Origin: Pantoea sp.
GTDB taxonomy: Bacteria > Pseudomonadota > Gammaproteobacteria > Enterobacterales > Enterobacteriaceae
Assembly (NCBI RefSeq): GCF_028283705.1
Contig: NZ_JAPWKD010000034.1
Coordinates: 1-64,000 of the forward strand
Length of the DNA stretch: 64,000 nucleotides
Reading direction: 5' to 3'
Shown: piece after piece, positions 36,601 through 46,100 of the stretch
How the letters are laid out: each line of letters begins with the position of its first letter
Position numbering within the stretch: position 1 is the stretch's first letter
Made by a program: the position numbers and the translations under genes
The notes under the pieces: generated by a model
Database searches by the model: none
What the model was told of the DNA's origin: nothing
The model's input: the letters and a program-made list of their open reading frames with translations, nothing else

Positions 36601-37221
36601 ATGACGACCCCTTCATTTGACAGCGTCGAAGCACAAGCAAGTTACGGTATTGGTTTACAGGTAGGCCAGCAGCTGCTGGAGTCCGGACTGCAGGGTCTGC
36701 AGCCGGAAGCACTGCTCGCGGGCCTGCGCGACGCGCTGGAAGGGAATTCACCGGCAGTTCCGGTTGATGTGGTACATCGTGCGCTGCGCGAAGTACACGA
36801 GCGTGCGGAAGGCGTGCGTCGTGAGCGCGTCCAGGCGATGGCGGCGGAAGGCCAGAAATTCCTGGATCAGAACGCACAGCGTGAAGGCGTGAGCAGCACC
36901 GAATCAGGCCTGCAATTCAGCGTTATCAAACAGGGTGATGGGGCTATCCCATCTCGTCAGGACCGTGTACGTGTACACTACACCGGTAAACTGATCGATG
37001 GCACCGTGTTTGATAGCTCAGTGGCGCGTGGCGAACCAGCAGAATTCCCGGTTAGCGGCGTTATCGCAGGCTGGATTGAAGCCCTGACCCTGATGCCGGT
37101 CGGCTCCAAATGGGAACTGGTGATCCCACATAACATCGCCTACGGCGAGCGTGGTGCTGGCGCATCCATCCCGCCGTTCAGCACGCTGATCTTCGAAGTC
37201 GAGCTGCTGGAAATTCTGTAA
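36601..37221 (+). CDS. fklB: FKBP-type peptidyl-prolyl isomerase FklB
   Basis: 206 residues, the E. coli length. Helical N-terminal dimerisation domain (~1-100) followed by the FKBP domain (~115-206: VRVHYTGKLIDGTVFDSS, GWIEALTLMPVGSKWELVIP, AYGERGAGASIPPFSTLIFEVELLEI). No signal peptide, so cytoplasmic (FKBP22). Divergent from ytfB; the 217-base gap holds both promoters. Confidence 0.97.
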   Translation: MTTPSFDSVEAQASYGIGLQVGQQLLESGLQGLQPEALLAGLRDALEGNSPAVPVDVVHRALREVHERAEGVRRERVQAMAAEGQKFLDQNAQREGVSSTESGLQFSVIKQGDGAIPSRQDRVRVHYTGKLIDGTVFDSSVARGEPAEFPVSGVIAGWIEALTLMPVGSKWELVIPHNIAYGERGAGASIPPFSTLIFEVELLEIL

Positions 37222-37230
37222 GCCGCAGTC

Positions 37231-37260
37231 AGGGCGGCCGTTGCCGCCCTTCATTTCTTC
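37231..37260 (+). terminator. Terminator after fklB
   Basis: AGGGCGGC/GCCGCCCT with loop CGTT, then TCATTTCTTCATTCT. The hairpin is strong but the T-run is interrupted. Confidence 0.75.
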
Positions 37261-37644
37261 ATTCTGCTGTCAATCCACCTGCCCGATACAACCCGGTTTC
37301 TCCCGTCATAGCGTGGCTGCTCAAATCAGAACGTAGCAATATGGTGATTATTTCGGCACTTTTTGTGCGTATTTTCGGCACATAACGCTTTGCTGTTTCC
37401 GTGATGTCATCAAAGTGGATCTTTTTCATAGATTGTTGCGATCTCTGCGCATAATCTGTGGGGAAACGCAGCAGATATAACCTCATCTCATACGTGACGG
37501 TAGGCGATGAACTATGATATTGATATTAAAATAGATTGCTCTCGCGACTGGCGTGAAGCTCGGAATAAACAGGTCGCCTGCTAAAATAGTTACAGGTTTG
37601 CTGTTTGCAGCGAGTAAGCAGAATCAGCAGAAATGAGGTGAAGA
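37261..37644. other. Intergenic region upstream of cysQ
   Basis: There is no convincing gene. A minus-strand open frame of 75 codons has no signal, family or ribosome binding site to support it. AT-rich TATGATATTGATATTAAAAT near 37512 may be part of the cysQ promoter; I could not place clear -35/-10 boxes. Confidence 0.5.
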
Positions 37645-38391
37645 ATGTTAGAGCAAATTTGCCAGCTGGCCCGTGCCGCAGGTGATGCGATTATGCAGGT
37701 GTATGATGGCGCGCAGCCGATGGATATCGAACGTAAGGCGGATGATTCGCCGGTCACGGCTGCCGACCTCGCCGCGCATCAGGTGATTCTTAATGGGCTA
37801 CAGGTCCTGACACCGGAAGTGCCGGTATTGTCAGAAGAAGATCCTCCGGCCTGGGAAGTCCGTCAGCAGTGGCAGCGCTACTGGCTGGTTGACCCGCTGG
37901 ATGGCACCAAAGAGTTTATCAAGCGCAACGGTGAATTCACGGTCAATATCGCGCTGATTGAAAAAGGGAAACCGGTTCTGGGCGTGGTTTATGCACCAGC
38001 CATTGGCGTGCTTTATTCTGCTGCGGAAGGCAAAGCCTGGAAAGAAGAGGGCGGACATAAAAGCCAGATTCATGTGCGTGATGCGCGTCCGCCGCTGGTG
38101 GTCGTGAGTCGTTCGCATTTCGACAAAGATGAAGAGCTGCAAGAGTATCTGCAACAGCTGGGCGAGCATCAGACAACGGCCATCGGCTCCTCATTGAAAT
38201 TCTGTCTGGTGGCCGAAGGCAAAGCCCAGCTCTATCCACGCTTTGGACCGACCAATATCTGGGATACCGGTGCCGGACATGCAGTGGCGATTGCCGCAGG
38301 TGCGCATGTGCATGACTGGCAGGGTAAAACCCTCGACTATGCACCGCGGGAATCCTTCCTCAATCCAGGCTTCCGTGTCTCCCTGTTTTAG
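37645..38391 (+). CDS. cysQ: 3'(2'),5'-bisphosphate nucleotidase CysQ
   Basis: 248 residues. Removes the 3'-phosphate of PAP(S), recycling the by-product of sulfate assimilation. A Li-sensitive, Mg-dependent phosphatase of the inositol monophosphatase fold: metal sites in SEEDP, WLVDPLDGTKEFIKRNGEFTVN and WDTGAGHAVA. Length equals E. coli within two residues. GAGGTGAAG before the ATG. Confidence 0.97.
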   Translation: MLEQICQLARAAGDAIMQVYDGAQPMDIERKADDSPVTAADLAAHQVILNGLQVLTPEVPVLSEEDPPAWEVRQQWQRYWLVDPLDGTKEFIKRNGEFTVNIALIEKGKPVLGVVYAPAIGVLYSAAEGKAWKEEGGHKSQIHVRDARPPLVVVSRSHFDKDEELQEYLQQLGEHQTTAIGSSLKFCLVAEGKAQLYPRFGPTNIWDTGAGHAVAIAAGAHVHDWQGKTLDYAPRESFLNPGFRVSLF

Positions 38392-38400
38392 GCCTGGTGA

Positions 38401-38445
38401 TAGCGGTGCGATTTAACGGCCAGGGCGCGATAAATCGCGCCGCTA
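38401..38445. repeat. Paired dispersed palindrome between cysQ and ytfJ
   Basis: An outer arm TAGCGGTGCGATTTA (38401-38415) is inverted against TAAATCGCGCCGCTA (38431-38445) with one mismatch, and an inner perfect palindrome GGCGCGAT-AA-ATCGCGCC covers 38424-38441. It reads as two units in opposite orientation, the BIME arrangement, between convergent genes that it may help terminate. Confidence 0.75.
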
Positions 38446-38997
38446 CGACAGCAATTGATGCAATAGCGTAATCACCTGCTGCACTTCCTGTTGTGTCAGT
38501 GCGCCATCTTTGGCGTATTGCACCCGTCCGTTCTTATCCAGCACCACTATCGCGGAGCCACCTTCCTCCAGCTGCCAGGCTTTGCGCGCGTTGCCGTTGC
38601 TATCGACGATAAATTGCGACCACGGATACTGCTGCTTATTGCTTTCGATGCTGCTGCGCACAAACATGCCGGTACCTGGGATAGCATCATCAGTATTGAC
38701 CACCGTGGTTGTCTGGTAGCGGTCGTGTGGTAATTTGGCGGCTTTAATGGCCTCAATCAATCCTGCATTCATTTCTTTCGCTGAAGAACGCCCGGCGATA
38801 TGCATGATAACCCGCACTTTTCCCACCAGCTGCGCGCTATTCCACGGACGATAGCTAAACTTGTCCTGAAGATAGATCAGTTCCCCTTTGTCATTCACAC
38901 CCACTGCAGGGACGCGTTCGCCTTGTTTGAACAGATGTGCCGCAGCGAGATGGGGTAGAAGTAGTGCCAGTGCTAACACCATGTGTGGCAATCGCAT
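38443..38997 (-). CDS. ytfJ: Periplasmic thioredoxin-fold protein YtfJ
   Basis: 184 residues, as in E. coli. Signal peptide (~1-19, MRLPHMVLALALLLPHLAAA) and a thioredoxin-like domain (RVIMHIAGRSSAKEMN, NTDDAIPGTGMFVRSS, YPWSQFIVDSNG). The usual CxxC is not present, so it is unlikely to be an oxidoreductase; function unknown. Start chosen at MRLPH, with AAGGAG upstream. Confidence 0.92.
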   Translation of the reverse strand: MRLPHMVLALALLLPHLAAAHLFKQGERVPAVGVNDKGELIYLQDKFSYRPWNSAQLVGKVRVIMHIAGRSSAKEMNAGLIEAIKAAKLPHDRYQTTTVVNTDDAIPGTGMFVRSSIESNKQQYPWSQFIVDSNGNARKAWQLEEGGSAIVVLDKNGRVQYAKDGALTQQEVQQVITLLHQLLS

Positions 38998-39314
38998 AAA
39001 AGTGGCTCCTTGGTGATCCGACCAGTTGGTCATGTTCCTGCAATATTAAGCGTGGATGATGCGCCCTGTCGCGACGAGTTAACAGCTTTGCAACCGACGC
39101 CACAATTCCTTAATCACTGAAGGTTTATACTGGATTCTGTGACCTCGGTAACAGAGTGTTCTGTAATGATGTGTCAATTCAGTAAAAAATTCATTTTTTC
39201 GGAACATCCGCAGCGCAGGATGTTCTATAGTTTAGGCCTCATTTGCGCTTCATGGGCTCGTACCGATGTTGGCAACGAAGAAGCGTATTATTTCTGTACA
39301 GGAGTTAGAACAAC
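38998..39314. other. ytfJ-ytfK intergenic region with inverted repeat
   Basis: Divergent promoter region without a gene. It holds a perfect 8-bp inverted repeat GAACATCC/GGATGTTC (39202-39209 and 39218-39225) ahead of TATAGTTTAGG, and CTGTAATGATGTGTCAA (39161-39177), which loosely resembles a pho box but with 3- rather than 4-bp spacing between half sites. ytfK is PhoB-regulated in E. coli, as I recall, so the latter deserves a test; confidence is low. Confidence 0.45.
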
Positions 39315-39521
39315 ATGAAGATCTTCCAGCGTTATAATCCGCTGCAAATTGCGAAATACGTAAAAACGCTATTTAAAGGAAGGTTGTATATCAAGGACGT
39401 TGGCGCATTCGAATTCGATAAAGGGAAGGTGCTTATCCCGCGCGTCAAAGACGTACAACATCTGAGCGTGATGTCTGAAATCAATCGCCAGGTGATACGG
39501 CTGCAAGCCGAGTACAACTAA
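39315..39521 (+). CDS. ytfK: YtfK, SpoT/stringent-response modulator (DUF1107)
   Basis: 68 residues, nearly identical to E. coli YtfK (MKIFQRYNPLQIAKYVKTLFKGRLYIKDVGAFEFDKGKVL-type sequence). In E. coli YtfK tilts SpoT toward (p)ppGpp synthesis under phosphate or fatty-acid starvation. Soluble, cytoplasmic. CAGGAG before the ATG. A palindrome/terminator follows. Confidence 0.95.
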   Translation: MKIFQRYNPLQIAKYVKTLFKGRLYIKDVGAFEFDKGKVLIPRVKDVQHLSVMSEINRQVIRLQAEYN

Positions 39522-39554
39522 GCAGAAGAAAGGGTGCCGATGGCACCCTGGAGC

Positions 39555-39582
39555 GGCGCGATTTATCGCGCCTTTGTTTTTT
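39555..39582. terminator. Dispersed palindrome acting as terminator between ytfK and ytfL
   Basis: The repeat-family core GGCGCGAT-TT-ATCGCGCC is followed directly by TTTGTTTTTT on the plus strand. This copy therefore has all parts of a Rho-independent terminator for ytfK. The ytfL stop is 17 bases further on the other strand. Confidence 0.8.
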
Positions 39583-39598
39583 ATAGCATCCGGACCCA

Positions 39599-40942
39599 CT
39601 ACGATGAGGGGGTTTCTGCATCAGCCGCCGCGTTTTTAGCGACATTCAGCACTGGCGGGCGCTCATCGATACGCGTGACCAGCAGCTGGTCGATGCGATA
39701 GCTATCAATATCCACCACTTCAAACTTATACCCGGCAAACTTCACGAAATCGGTACGTTTCGGGATCTTACGCAGCATATACATCATAAAGCCGCCGATG
39801 GTTTCATAGTTACCTGACTGCGGAAACTCATCGATATGCAGCACGCGCATCACGTCATCGATAGGGGTGCCGCCCTCCACCAGCCATGAATTCTCATCAC
39901 GCGCCACAATCTGTTCTTCCAGCCCCTGGCCGACCAGGTCACCCATCAGTGTGGTCATCACATCATTCAGGGTAATAATGCCTACTACCAGCGCGTATTC
40001 ATTCATGATCACCGCGAAGTCTTCACCCGCAGTTTTGAAACTTTCCAGCGCTTCAGACAGCGTCAGCGTATCCGGCACAATCAGCGCGGAGCGGATCTGC
40101 ACGCCGCTATTCAACGCCATACTTTGATTGCCCAGCACGCGCAACAGCAGCTCTTTGGAATCGACGTAACCGACGATATGGTCGATATCGCCATCGCAGA
40201 CGAGGAATTTGGAGTGAGGATGTTCGGCGATTTTCGTTTTGAGGCTGCCTTCATCTTCATGCAAATCAAACCAGATAATATTTTCGCGCGATGTCATTGA
40301 AGACGGCACGGTGCGTGATTCCAGCTCAAACACGTTTTCAATCAGCTCATGTTCCTGCTTACGCAGCACCCCGGCCAGCGCGCCTGCTTCCACCACCGCG
40401 TAGATATCATCGGAGGTGATGTCATCTTTACGCACCATTGGCAGTTTAAAAATGCGAAAGAAGACGTTAGCCAGGCCGTTAAACAGCCACACCAGCGGAC
40501 GGAACACCAGCAGGCAGAAACGCATCGGATTGATAATACGCAGCGCAATGGTTTCCGGCGCGATCATGCCTACCCGCTTCGGGGTTAAATCAGCAAACAG
40601 GATGAACAGGCTGGTGACGACAGTAAAGGAGCAGATGAAGCTCAACTGATCGGCCAGCTCCGGGGACACAAAACGAATGAACAGCGAACGGAAAGCCGGT
40701 GAAAACGCCGCATCACCGACGATACCACCGAGGATGGCTACCGCATTAAGGCCGATCTGCACCACGGTGAAGAACATACCTGGCGTCTCCTGCATTTTCA
40801 GGACACGCTGTGCGTTGATATTGCCTTCGTCAGCCAGCAGTTTCAGCTTGATCTTGCGGGCAGCAGCCAGCGAGATCTCCGACAGGGAGAAAAACGCACT
40901 GATAACAATCAGTAAAAGAATGACAAGTAAGCTATCGAGCAT
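39599..40942 (-). CDS. ytfL: CNNM/CorC-family membrane protein YtfL
   Basis: 447 residues. N-terminal DUF21/CNNM domain with four membrane helices (~1-190), two CBS domains (~210-335, nucleotide sensing) and a C-terminal CorC_HlyC domain (~350-430). The family is linked to divalent-cation (Mg/Co) or polyamine/pH homeostasis; the exact substrate is not settled. In E. coli msrA follows upstream of it; here it does not. Confidence 0.93.
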   Translation of the reverse strand: MLDSLLVILLLIVISAFFSLSEISLAAARKIKLKLLADEGNINAQRVLKMQETPGMFFTVVQIGLNAVAILGGIVGDAAFSPAFRSLFIRFVSPELADQLSFICSFTVVTSLFILFADLTPKRVGMIAPETIALRIINPMRFCLLVFRPLVWLFNGLANVFFRIFKLPMVRKDDITSDDIYAVVEAGALAGVLRKQEHELIENVFELESRTVPSSMTSRENIIWFDLHEDEGSLKTKIAEHPHSKFLVCDGDIDHIVGYVDSKELLLRVLGNQSMALNSGVQIRSALIVPDTLTLSEALESFKTAGEDFAVIMNEYALVVGIITLNDVMTTLMGDLVGQGLEEQIVARDENSWLVEGGTPIDDVMRVLHIDEFPQSGNYETIGGFMMYMLRKIPKRTDFVKFAGYKFEVVDIDSYRIDQLLVTRIDERPPVLNVAKNAAADAETPSS

Positions 40943-41396
40943 AAAAGATCCGTTGGGTTAATCACTTGTCATTTTTGGCCTGGGCAGCATGGGAATGGGC
41001 GTACGTCCGGTACTCACCAGTCAAACAGGGCTATCCGTGCCAAAAATGTCTGCGCCAATTCGACAAGGCAGTTAAGCGTCGGGGCAGAAATGAATGCAGG
41101 TGTTGCCTGCAGGACGCTGATTATAGCAGCAGCGCTTATCATGCCGCTAGCGGAGACGTCAGGCGGCTTAAGAATAGTCTGAGTGCGTGCTGGCAAACCG
41201 CAGAAGCGCCGCTTCGTTGTTGTATCGATCCCGTCATTTGCCGACAATAGTGACGATTTGGCTTAATTGCCGCGTTTACACAGCTGTTCGGGGAAAAGAG
41301 CGGCTATGCTGATGGGTATGCCTGCGCTGGATTTTACCCGCGAAACAGATACATGCCCCTGCGGAATAGGGGCAGGCATTATTAACAGGAGTAAGC
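40943..41396. other. ytfL-tamA intergenic region; msrA absent
   Basis: 454 bases with no supported gene. In E. coli this interval holds msrA (methionine sulfoxide reductase A, ~210 residues). None of the six frames shows MsrA motifs such as GCFWG, so no intact copy is here and no remnant is recognisable. A hairpin TGCCCCT/AGGGGCA (41354-41374) lies just before the tamA ribosome binding site. Confidence 0.65.
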
Positions 41397-43136
41397 GTGC
41401 CACGATTTCATATTTATTGCATAGCCAGCCTGCTGCTGGTGACACCCGCCCTTCAGGCGGCTAAGGTGCGATTGCAGCTGGAAGGTTTATCCGGGGATTT
41501 AGAGAAAAACGTCAGGGCGCGTCTCTCCACCATAGGGAGCGACGAGGTTTCTAACGACGGTCGTTTCCGCGCGCGTGTTTCCGTCGCGGTTAAAGAGGGT
41601 TTGCGCGCACTCGGTTACTACGAACCGCAGATTGATTTTGAATCGCGTCCGGCACCGCCACAGGGTGGACGTCCGGTCTTGATCGCGCGCGTCACGGCAG
41701 GAGAGCCGGTAAAGATTGGCGGCAGCACCATCGTGGTAGAGGGTGCGGCGAAAAACGATCCCGATTACAAAGCCTGGGTAAAACAGGGCACGCCGAAGGT
41801 GGGCACCCAGCTTAACCACGGTGATTACGACAGATTTAAAAGCGGTTTTTCCAGCCTGGCACTGCGTAATGGTTATTTTGATGGTGACTTTAAGCAGAGC
41901 CAGCTTGGTGTATCAGTCGAGCGCCGGGAGGCTTTCTGGGATATCGACTACGACAGCGGCCCGCGCTATCGCTTCGGCGATGTCACTTTCCAGGGCTCGC
42001 AGATCCAGGAAGCTTATCTGCGCAATCTGGTGCCGTTCAAAAAGGGTGACCCTTACAGTTCGCGTGACCTGGCGGAACTGAACCGTCGTCTTTCCGCCAC
42101 TGGCTGGTTCAATTCGGTGGTGGTGGCACCGGACTTTGCCAAAGGGCGTCAGACCAAGGTACTGCCGCTCAATGCGGCCGTGTCCCCGCGAGTAGAAAAT
42201 ACGCTGGAAACCGGTATTGGCTACTCCACCGATGTGGGCCCGCGTCTGAAAGGCACCTGGAAAAAGCCCTGGATCAACGACAGTGGCCACAGCCTGACCA
42301 CTAGCGCCTACATTTCTGCACCGGAACAGCAGATCGATCTTAGCTACAAAGTCCCGCTGCTGAAAAGTCCGCTGGAACAGTACTATACCTTCTCCGCCGG
42401 GGTGAAACGCACCGATCTGAACGACACCAAAGCCGATACGAATACGCTTGGCGTATCGCGTAACTGGGACAGCAGCAGTGGCTGGCAGCGCGCGGTCAAC
42501 CTGCGCTGGAGCCTCGATCACTTTACCCAAGGCAGCGTCACCAACACCACCATGCTGATTTATCCTGGCGTCAGCCTGAGCCGCACCCGTTCGCGCGGGG
42601 GGTTGATGCCCACCTGGGGTGACTCGCAGCGCTATTCCGCCGATGTGTCGGATACCACCTGGGGATCGGATGTCGATTTCCTGATCCTGCAGGCGCAAAA
42701 CGTCTGGATCCGTACGCTGGGTGAGAAAAACCGCTTTGTGATACGCGGCAACCTTGGCTGGATCGAAACCAACGATTTCGACAAAGTGCCACCTGACCTG
42801 CGCTTCTTCGCCGGAGGGGACCGCAGTATTCGCGGTTACAAATATCAGGGGATCTCGCCACGCGATGACAATGGCAAGCTGACCGGTGCATCGAAACTGG
42901 CGACCGGTTCGCTCGAATATCAGTACAACGTGAGCGGAAAATGGTGGGGAGCGGTATTCATCGACTCCGGTGAAGCGGTTAACGATATCACACAAAGCAA
43001 CTTCAAAACCGGTGCGGGCTTCGGCGTGCGCTGGGCCTCTCCGGTTGGGCCGATCAAACTCGATATTGCCCGCCCGATTGGTGATAGCGAGGAGCACGGA
43101 TTGCAATTTTATATCGGACTGGGGCCTGAACTATGA
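41397..43136 (+). CDS. tamA: Translocation and assembly module outer-membrane subunit TamA
   Basis: 579 residues. Omp85-family outer-membrane protein that with TamB helps insert autotransporters and supports phospholipid transport to the outer membrane. Signal peptide (~1-21), three POTRA domains (~22-265), then a 16-strand beta-barrel with the GGDRSIRGYKYQGISP motif (L6 loop RGY) and a C-terminal FYIGLGPEL strand. Starts at GTG with ACAGGAG. Overlaps tamB by 4 bases. Confidence 0.96.
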   Translation: MPRFHIYCIASLLLVTPALQAAKVRLQLEGLSGDLEKNVRARLSTIGSDEVSNDGRFRARVSVAVKEGLRALGYYEPQIDFESRPAPPQGGRPVLIARVTAGEPVKIGGSTIVVEGAAKNDPDYKAWVKQGTPKVGTQLNHGDYDRFKSGFSSLALRNGYFDGDFKQSQLGVSVERREAFWDIDYDSGPRYRFGDVTFQGSQIQEAYLRNLVPFKKGDPYSSRDLAELNRRLSATGWFNSVVVAPDFAKGRQTKVLPLNAAVSPRVENTLETGIGYSTDVGPRLKGTWKKPWINDSGHSLTTSAYISAPEQQIDLSYKVPLLKSPLEQYYTFSAGVKRTDLNDTKADTNTLGVSRNWDSSSGWQRAVNLRWSLDHFTQGSVTNTTMLIYPGVSLSRTRSRGGLMPTWGDSQRYSADVSDTTWGSDVDFLILQAQNVWIRTLGEKNRFVIRGNLGWIETNDFDKVPPDLRFFAGGDRSIRGYKYQGISPRDDNGKLTGASKLATGSLEYQYNVSGKWWGAVFIDSGEAVNDITQSNFKTGAGFGVRWASPVGPIKLDIARPIGDSEEHGLQFYIGLGPEL

Positions 43137-46100
43137 AGCTGTGGAAAAAGGTCCTGATTGGTTTTGGTATTTTTCTGCTGCTGATCTTGGGCAGCGTGGC
43201 TTTCCTGATTGGCACCACACCGGGTTTGCATCTGCTATTGAAGGGAGCCGATCGCTGGGTGCCGGGTTTGTCGATCGACAAAGTTGAAGGTGGCTGGCGC
43301 GATCTGACGCTGAGCGGCGTGAAGTACACCATGCCGGGAGTTAGCGTCGATGCCGGGCGCTTCCATCTGGCGATCAACCTTAACTGCCTGCTGCATTCGT
43401 CAGTGTGCGTCAACGACATTGCGTTGCAGGATGTCAGCGTGGTGGTGGATAGCAAACAAATGGCACCGGCCAGTGCACCACCGCCGGAGCAGGCGAGCGG
43501 CAGCACCAATCTCAGCACGCCTTATCCGATCACGCTGAGTAAAGTCGGGCTGCACAACATCAATGTCAAAGTGGATGATACGGCGATTTCGCTGCTCGAT
43601 TTCACCACCGGTATGCAATGGCAGAACCGCGCCCTGACGCTGACCCCCACCCATATCGAAAGTTTGCTGATTGCGTTGCCAAAAGCGGCCAAAGTGGCGG
43701 ATGAGCAAGTGGTACAACCGAAAGTGCAGCAGCCTAAACCGGATGAAAAACCGCTGGGTGAGACGTTGCAGGCGATATTCGCGCAACCGCTGTTACCCAC
43801 ACTGCCGGACTTCCAGCTGCCACTGGATATCACCGTGCAGGAGCTGACAGGCAAACAGCTACGCATAACCGGCGATACCGATGTAACCATCAACAGCCTG
43901 CTGCTGAAGGCCAGAACCGCTGACCGCCATCTGCAACTGGAAACCTTTGCTGTGGATTCGACGCAGGGGCAACTTAACGCCAGCGGCGATGCCACCCTGG
44001 CGGATAACTGGCCGGTAAACTTTGCCCTTAATGGCGCGGTGAATCTCGACCCGATTAAGGGCGAGAAGATTAAAATGAACCTCAGCGGTGCGCTGCGTGA
44101 TGAGCTGAAACTGGCGCTCAATTTGTCTGGCCCGGTACAGGCGCAGCTGGATGCTGCGGCACAGCCTGCCGTCGCTGGCTTGCCGTTATCGCTCAGGCTT
44201 ACCAGCCCGGAATTGCGCTGGCCGCTGACCGGTCCGGTGCAGTACCAGGCCGACAACCTGGATTATCAGTTCAAGGGTAAAGCCACCGATTATGTGATGT
44301 CGCTGCGTACCGCCGTGAAGGGCGAAGGGGTGCCGCCTGCGGCAATTTCTCTTGATGGTAAAGGGAATGTGCAGCAGTTCAGCCTCGATAAACTGCGCGT
44401 GGCGGCGTTGCAGGGCAATATCGACCTGACCGCGCTGGTGGACTGGAGCAAAGCGATTAGTTGGCGCAGTGAACTGACGTTGTCCGGCATCAATACCGCA
44501 AAACAATACCCGGACTGGCCGGCGAAGCTGGATGGCAAAATCGCCACGCGCGGCAGCCTGTATGGCGGCAGCTGGCAACTGAGCGTGCCGCAGCTACAGC
44601 TGAAAGGGAACGTCAAACAGAACGCGGTCAGCGCTGATGGCTCCCTGACCGGCAATAGCTACAACCAGTGGAAAATCCCGGGTATCAACCTGGTGCTGGG
44701 GCGTAACCATGTAGATGTCAAAGGCGAACTGGGCGATGCGCTGAATCTGGATGCCAGCATTGATGCTCCGCATCTCGACAACGCGTTGCCAGGACTGGGT
44801 GGGGTGGCGAAAGGCACCATCAAGGCTCGCGGGACACTACAGGCTCCGCAACTGCTGGCCGATCTCACTGCCACAGGCCTGCGCTGGCAGCAGCTGCAAA
44901 TTGCGCGCGTGCTGCTGCAGGGGGATGTGAAATCCAGTGACCAGATTGCGGGTAAATTGCAGTTGCGGGTGGAGCAGCTAAAACAGGATGCGCTGGCGAT
45001 TAAATTGCTGACGCTCAATGCCGACGGCAACGAGAAGCAGCATCAGCTAAAACTTGAGGTGCAGGGCGAGCCGGTCTCCGGTCAGCTGGCGCTGAACGGC
45101 AGCTTTGATCGCAAAACCCAACACTGGCAGGGCACGCTGAATAATACCCGCTTCGATACGCCGGTGGGCGAGTGGCGTCTGACGCGTGCCATGGCGATTG
45201 ACTATCTCAACAGCAAGCAGAGCGCGACTATTGGGCCACACTGCTGGCAGAACCCGAACGCGCAACTGTGTGTGCCGGAACCGATTGAAGCGGGAGCCAG
45301 CGGCCATGCGCATGTGGTGCTCAGCCGCTTTGATTTAGCCATGCTCAAACCGTTCCTGACCGATGAAACCAAACTGGCAGGGGTGTTCAGCGGTGATGCC
45401 CGGGTTAACTGGACTTCTGACGGCGCGTTGCCGACCGGTACCGTCTCGCTGAAAGGCAACGGCGTAAAAGTGGAGCAGGATGTGCAGGGCAACACCTTGC
45501 CCATCGCCTTCGACACCCTGAACCTGAATGCCGCGCTGCGTAATGGCCGCGCCCAGCTCGACTGGCTGATACACATCGCCAACAATGGACAGCTGAGCGG
45601 TGACGTACAAATTGCCGATCCGCAGCACCGTCGTCTGCTGTCGGGTAACGTTAATATCAGCAATATTTCGCTGGCGATGTTCAACCCGGCATTGATGCAG
45701 GGCGAGAAAATCAAAGGCAATCTCAACAGCGCCCTGCGCCTCGGCGGTAATTTGCAACAGCCGCAGGTATTCGGCCAGCTGGGACTGAGCGGCGTGAATG
45801 TGGAAGCCAGCTTTATGCCGGTTGCCCTCACTGCCGCCAATCTCAACATGGTGTTTAACGGCATGAGTTCTACCCTTAATGGGTTGATTCAGACCGCACA
45901 GGGCAACATCAATCTCAACGGGAACGCCGACTGGAGCCAGCTGAATAACTGGCGGGCGCGCATTGCTGCGCAGGGAAGCCGGGTACGTGTCACTGTGCCG
46001 CCGATGGTGCGTATGGACGTGTCGCCAGATCTGGTGTTTGAAGCGACCCCCGCCGCCTTCAATCTTGATGGCCGGGTGGATATCCCGTGGGCGCGCATCA

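Noticed and set aside
37259..37486. 75-codon minus-strand frame between fklB and cysQ
   Set aside because: Starts in an AT-rich promoter-like region, ends in the fklB terminator area, and has no recognisable features.
41913..43106. 397-codon minus-strand open frame inside tamA
   Set aside because: Fully antisense to the TamA barrel; composition reflects the reverse complement of a GC-rich gene.
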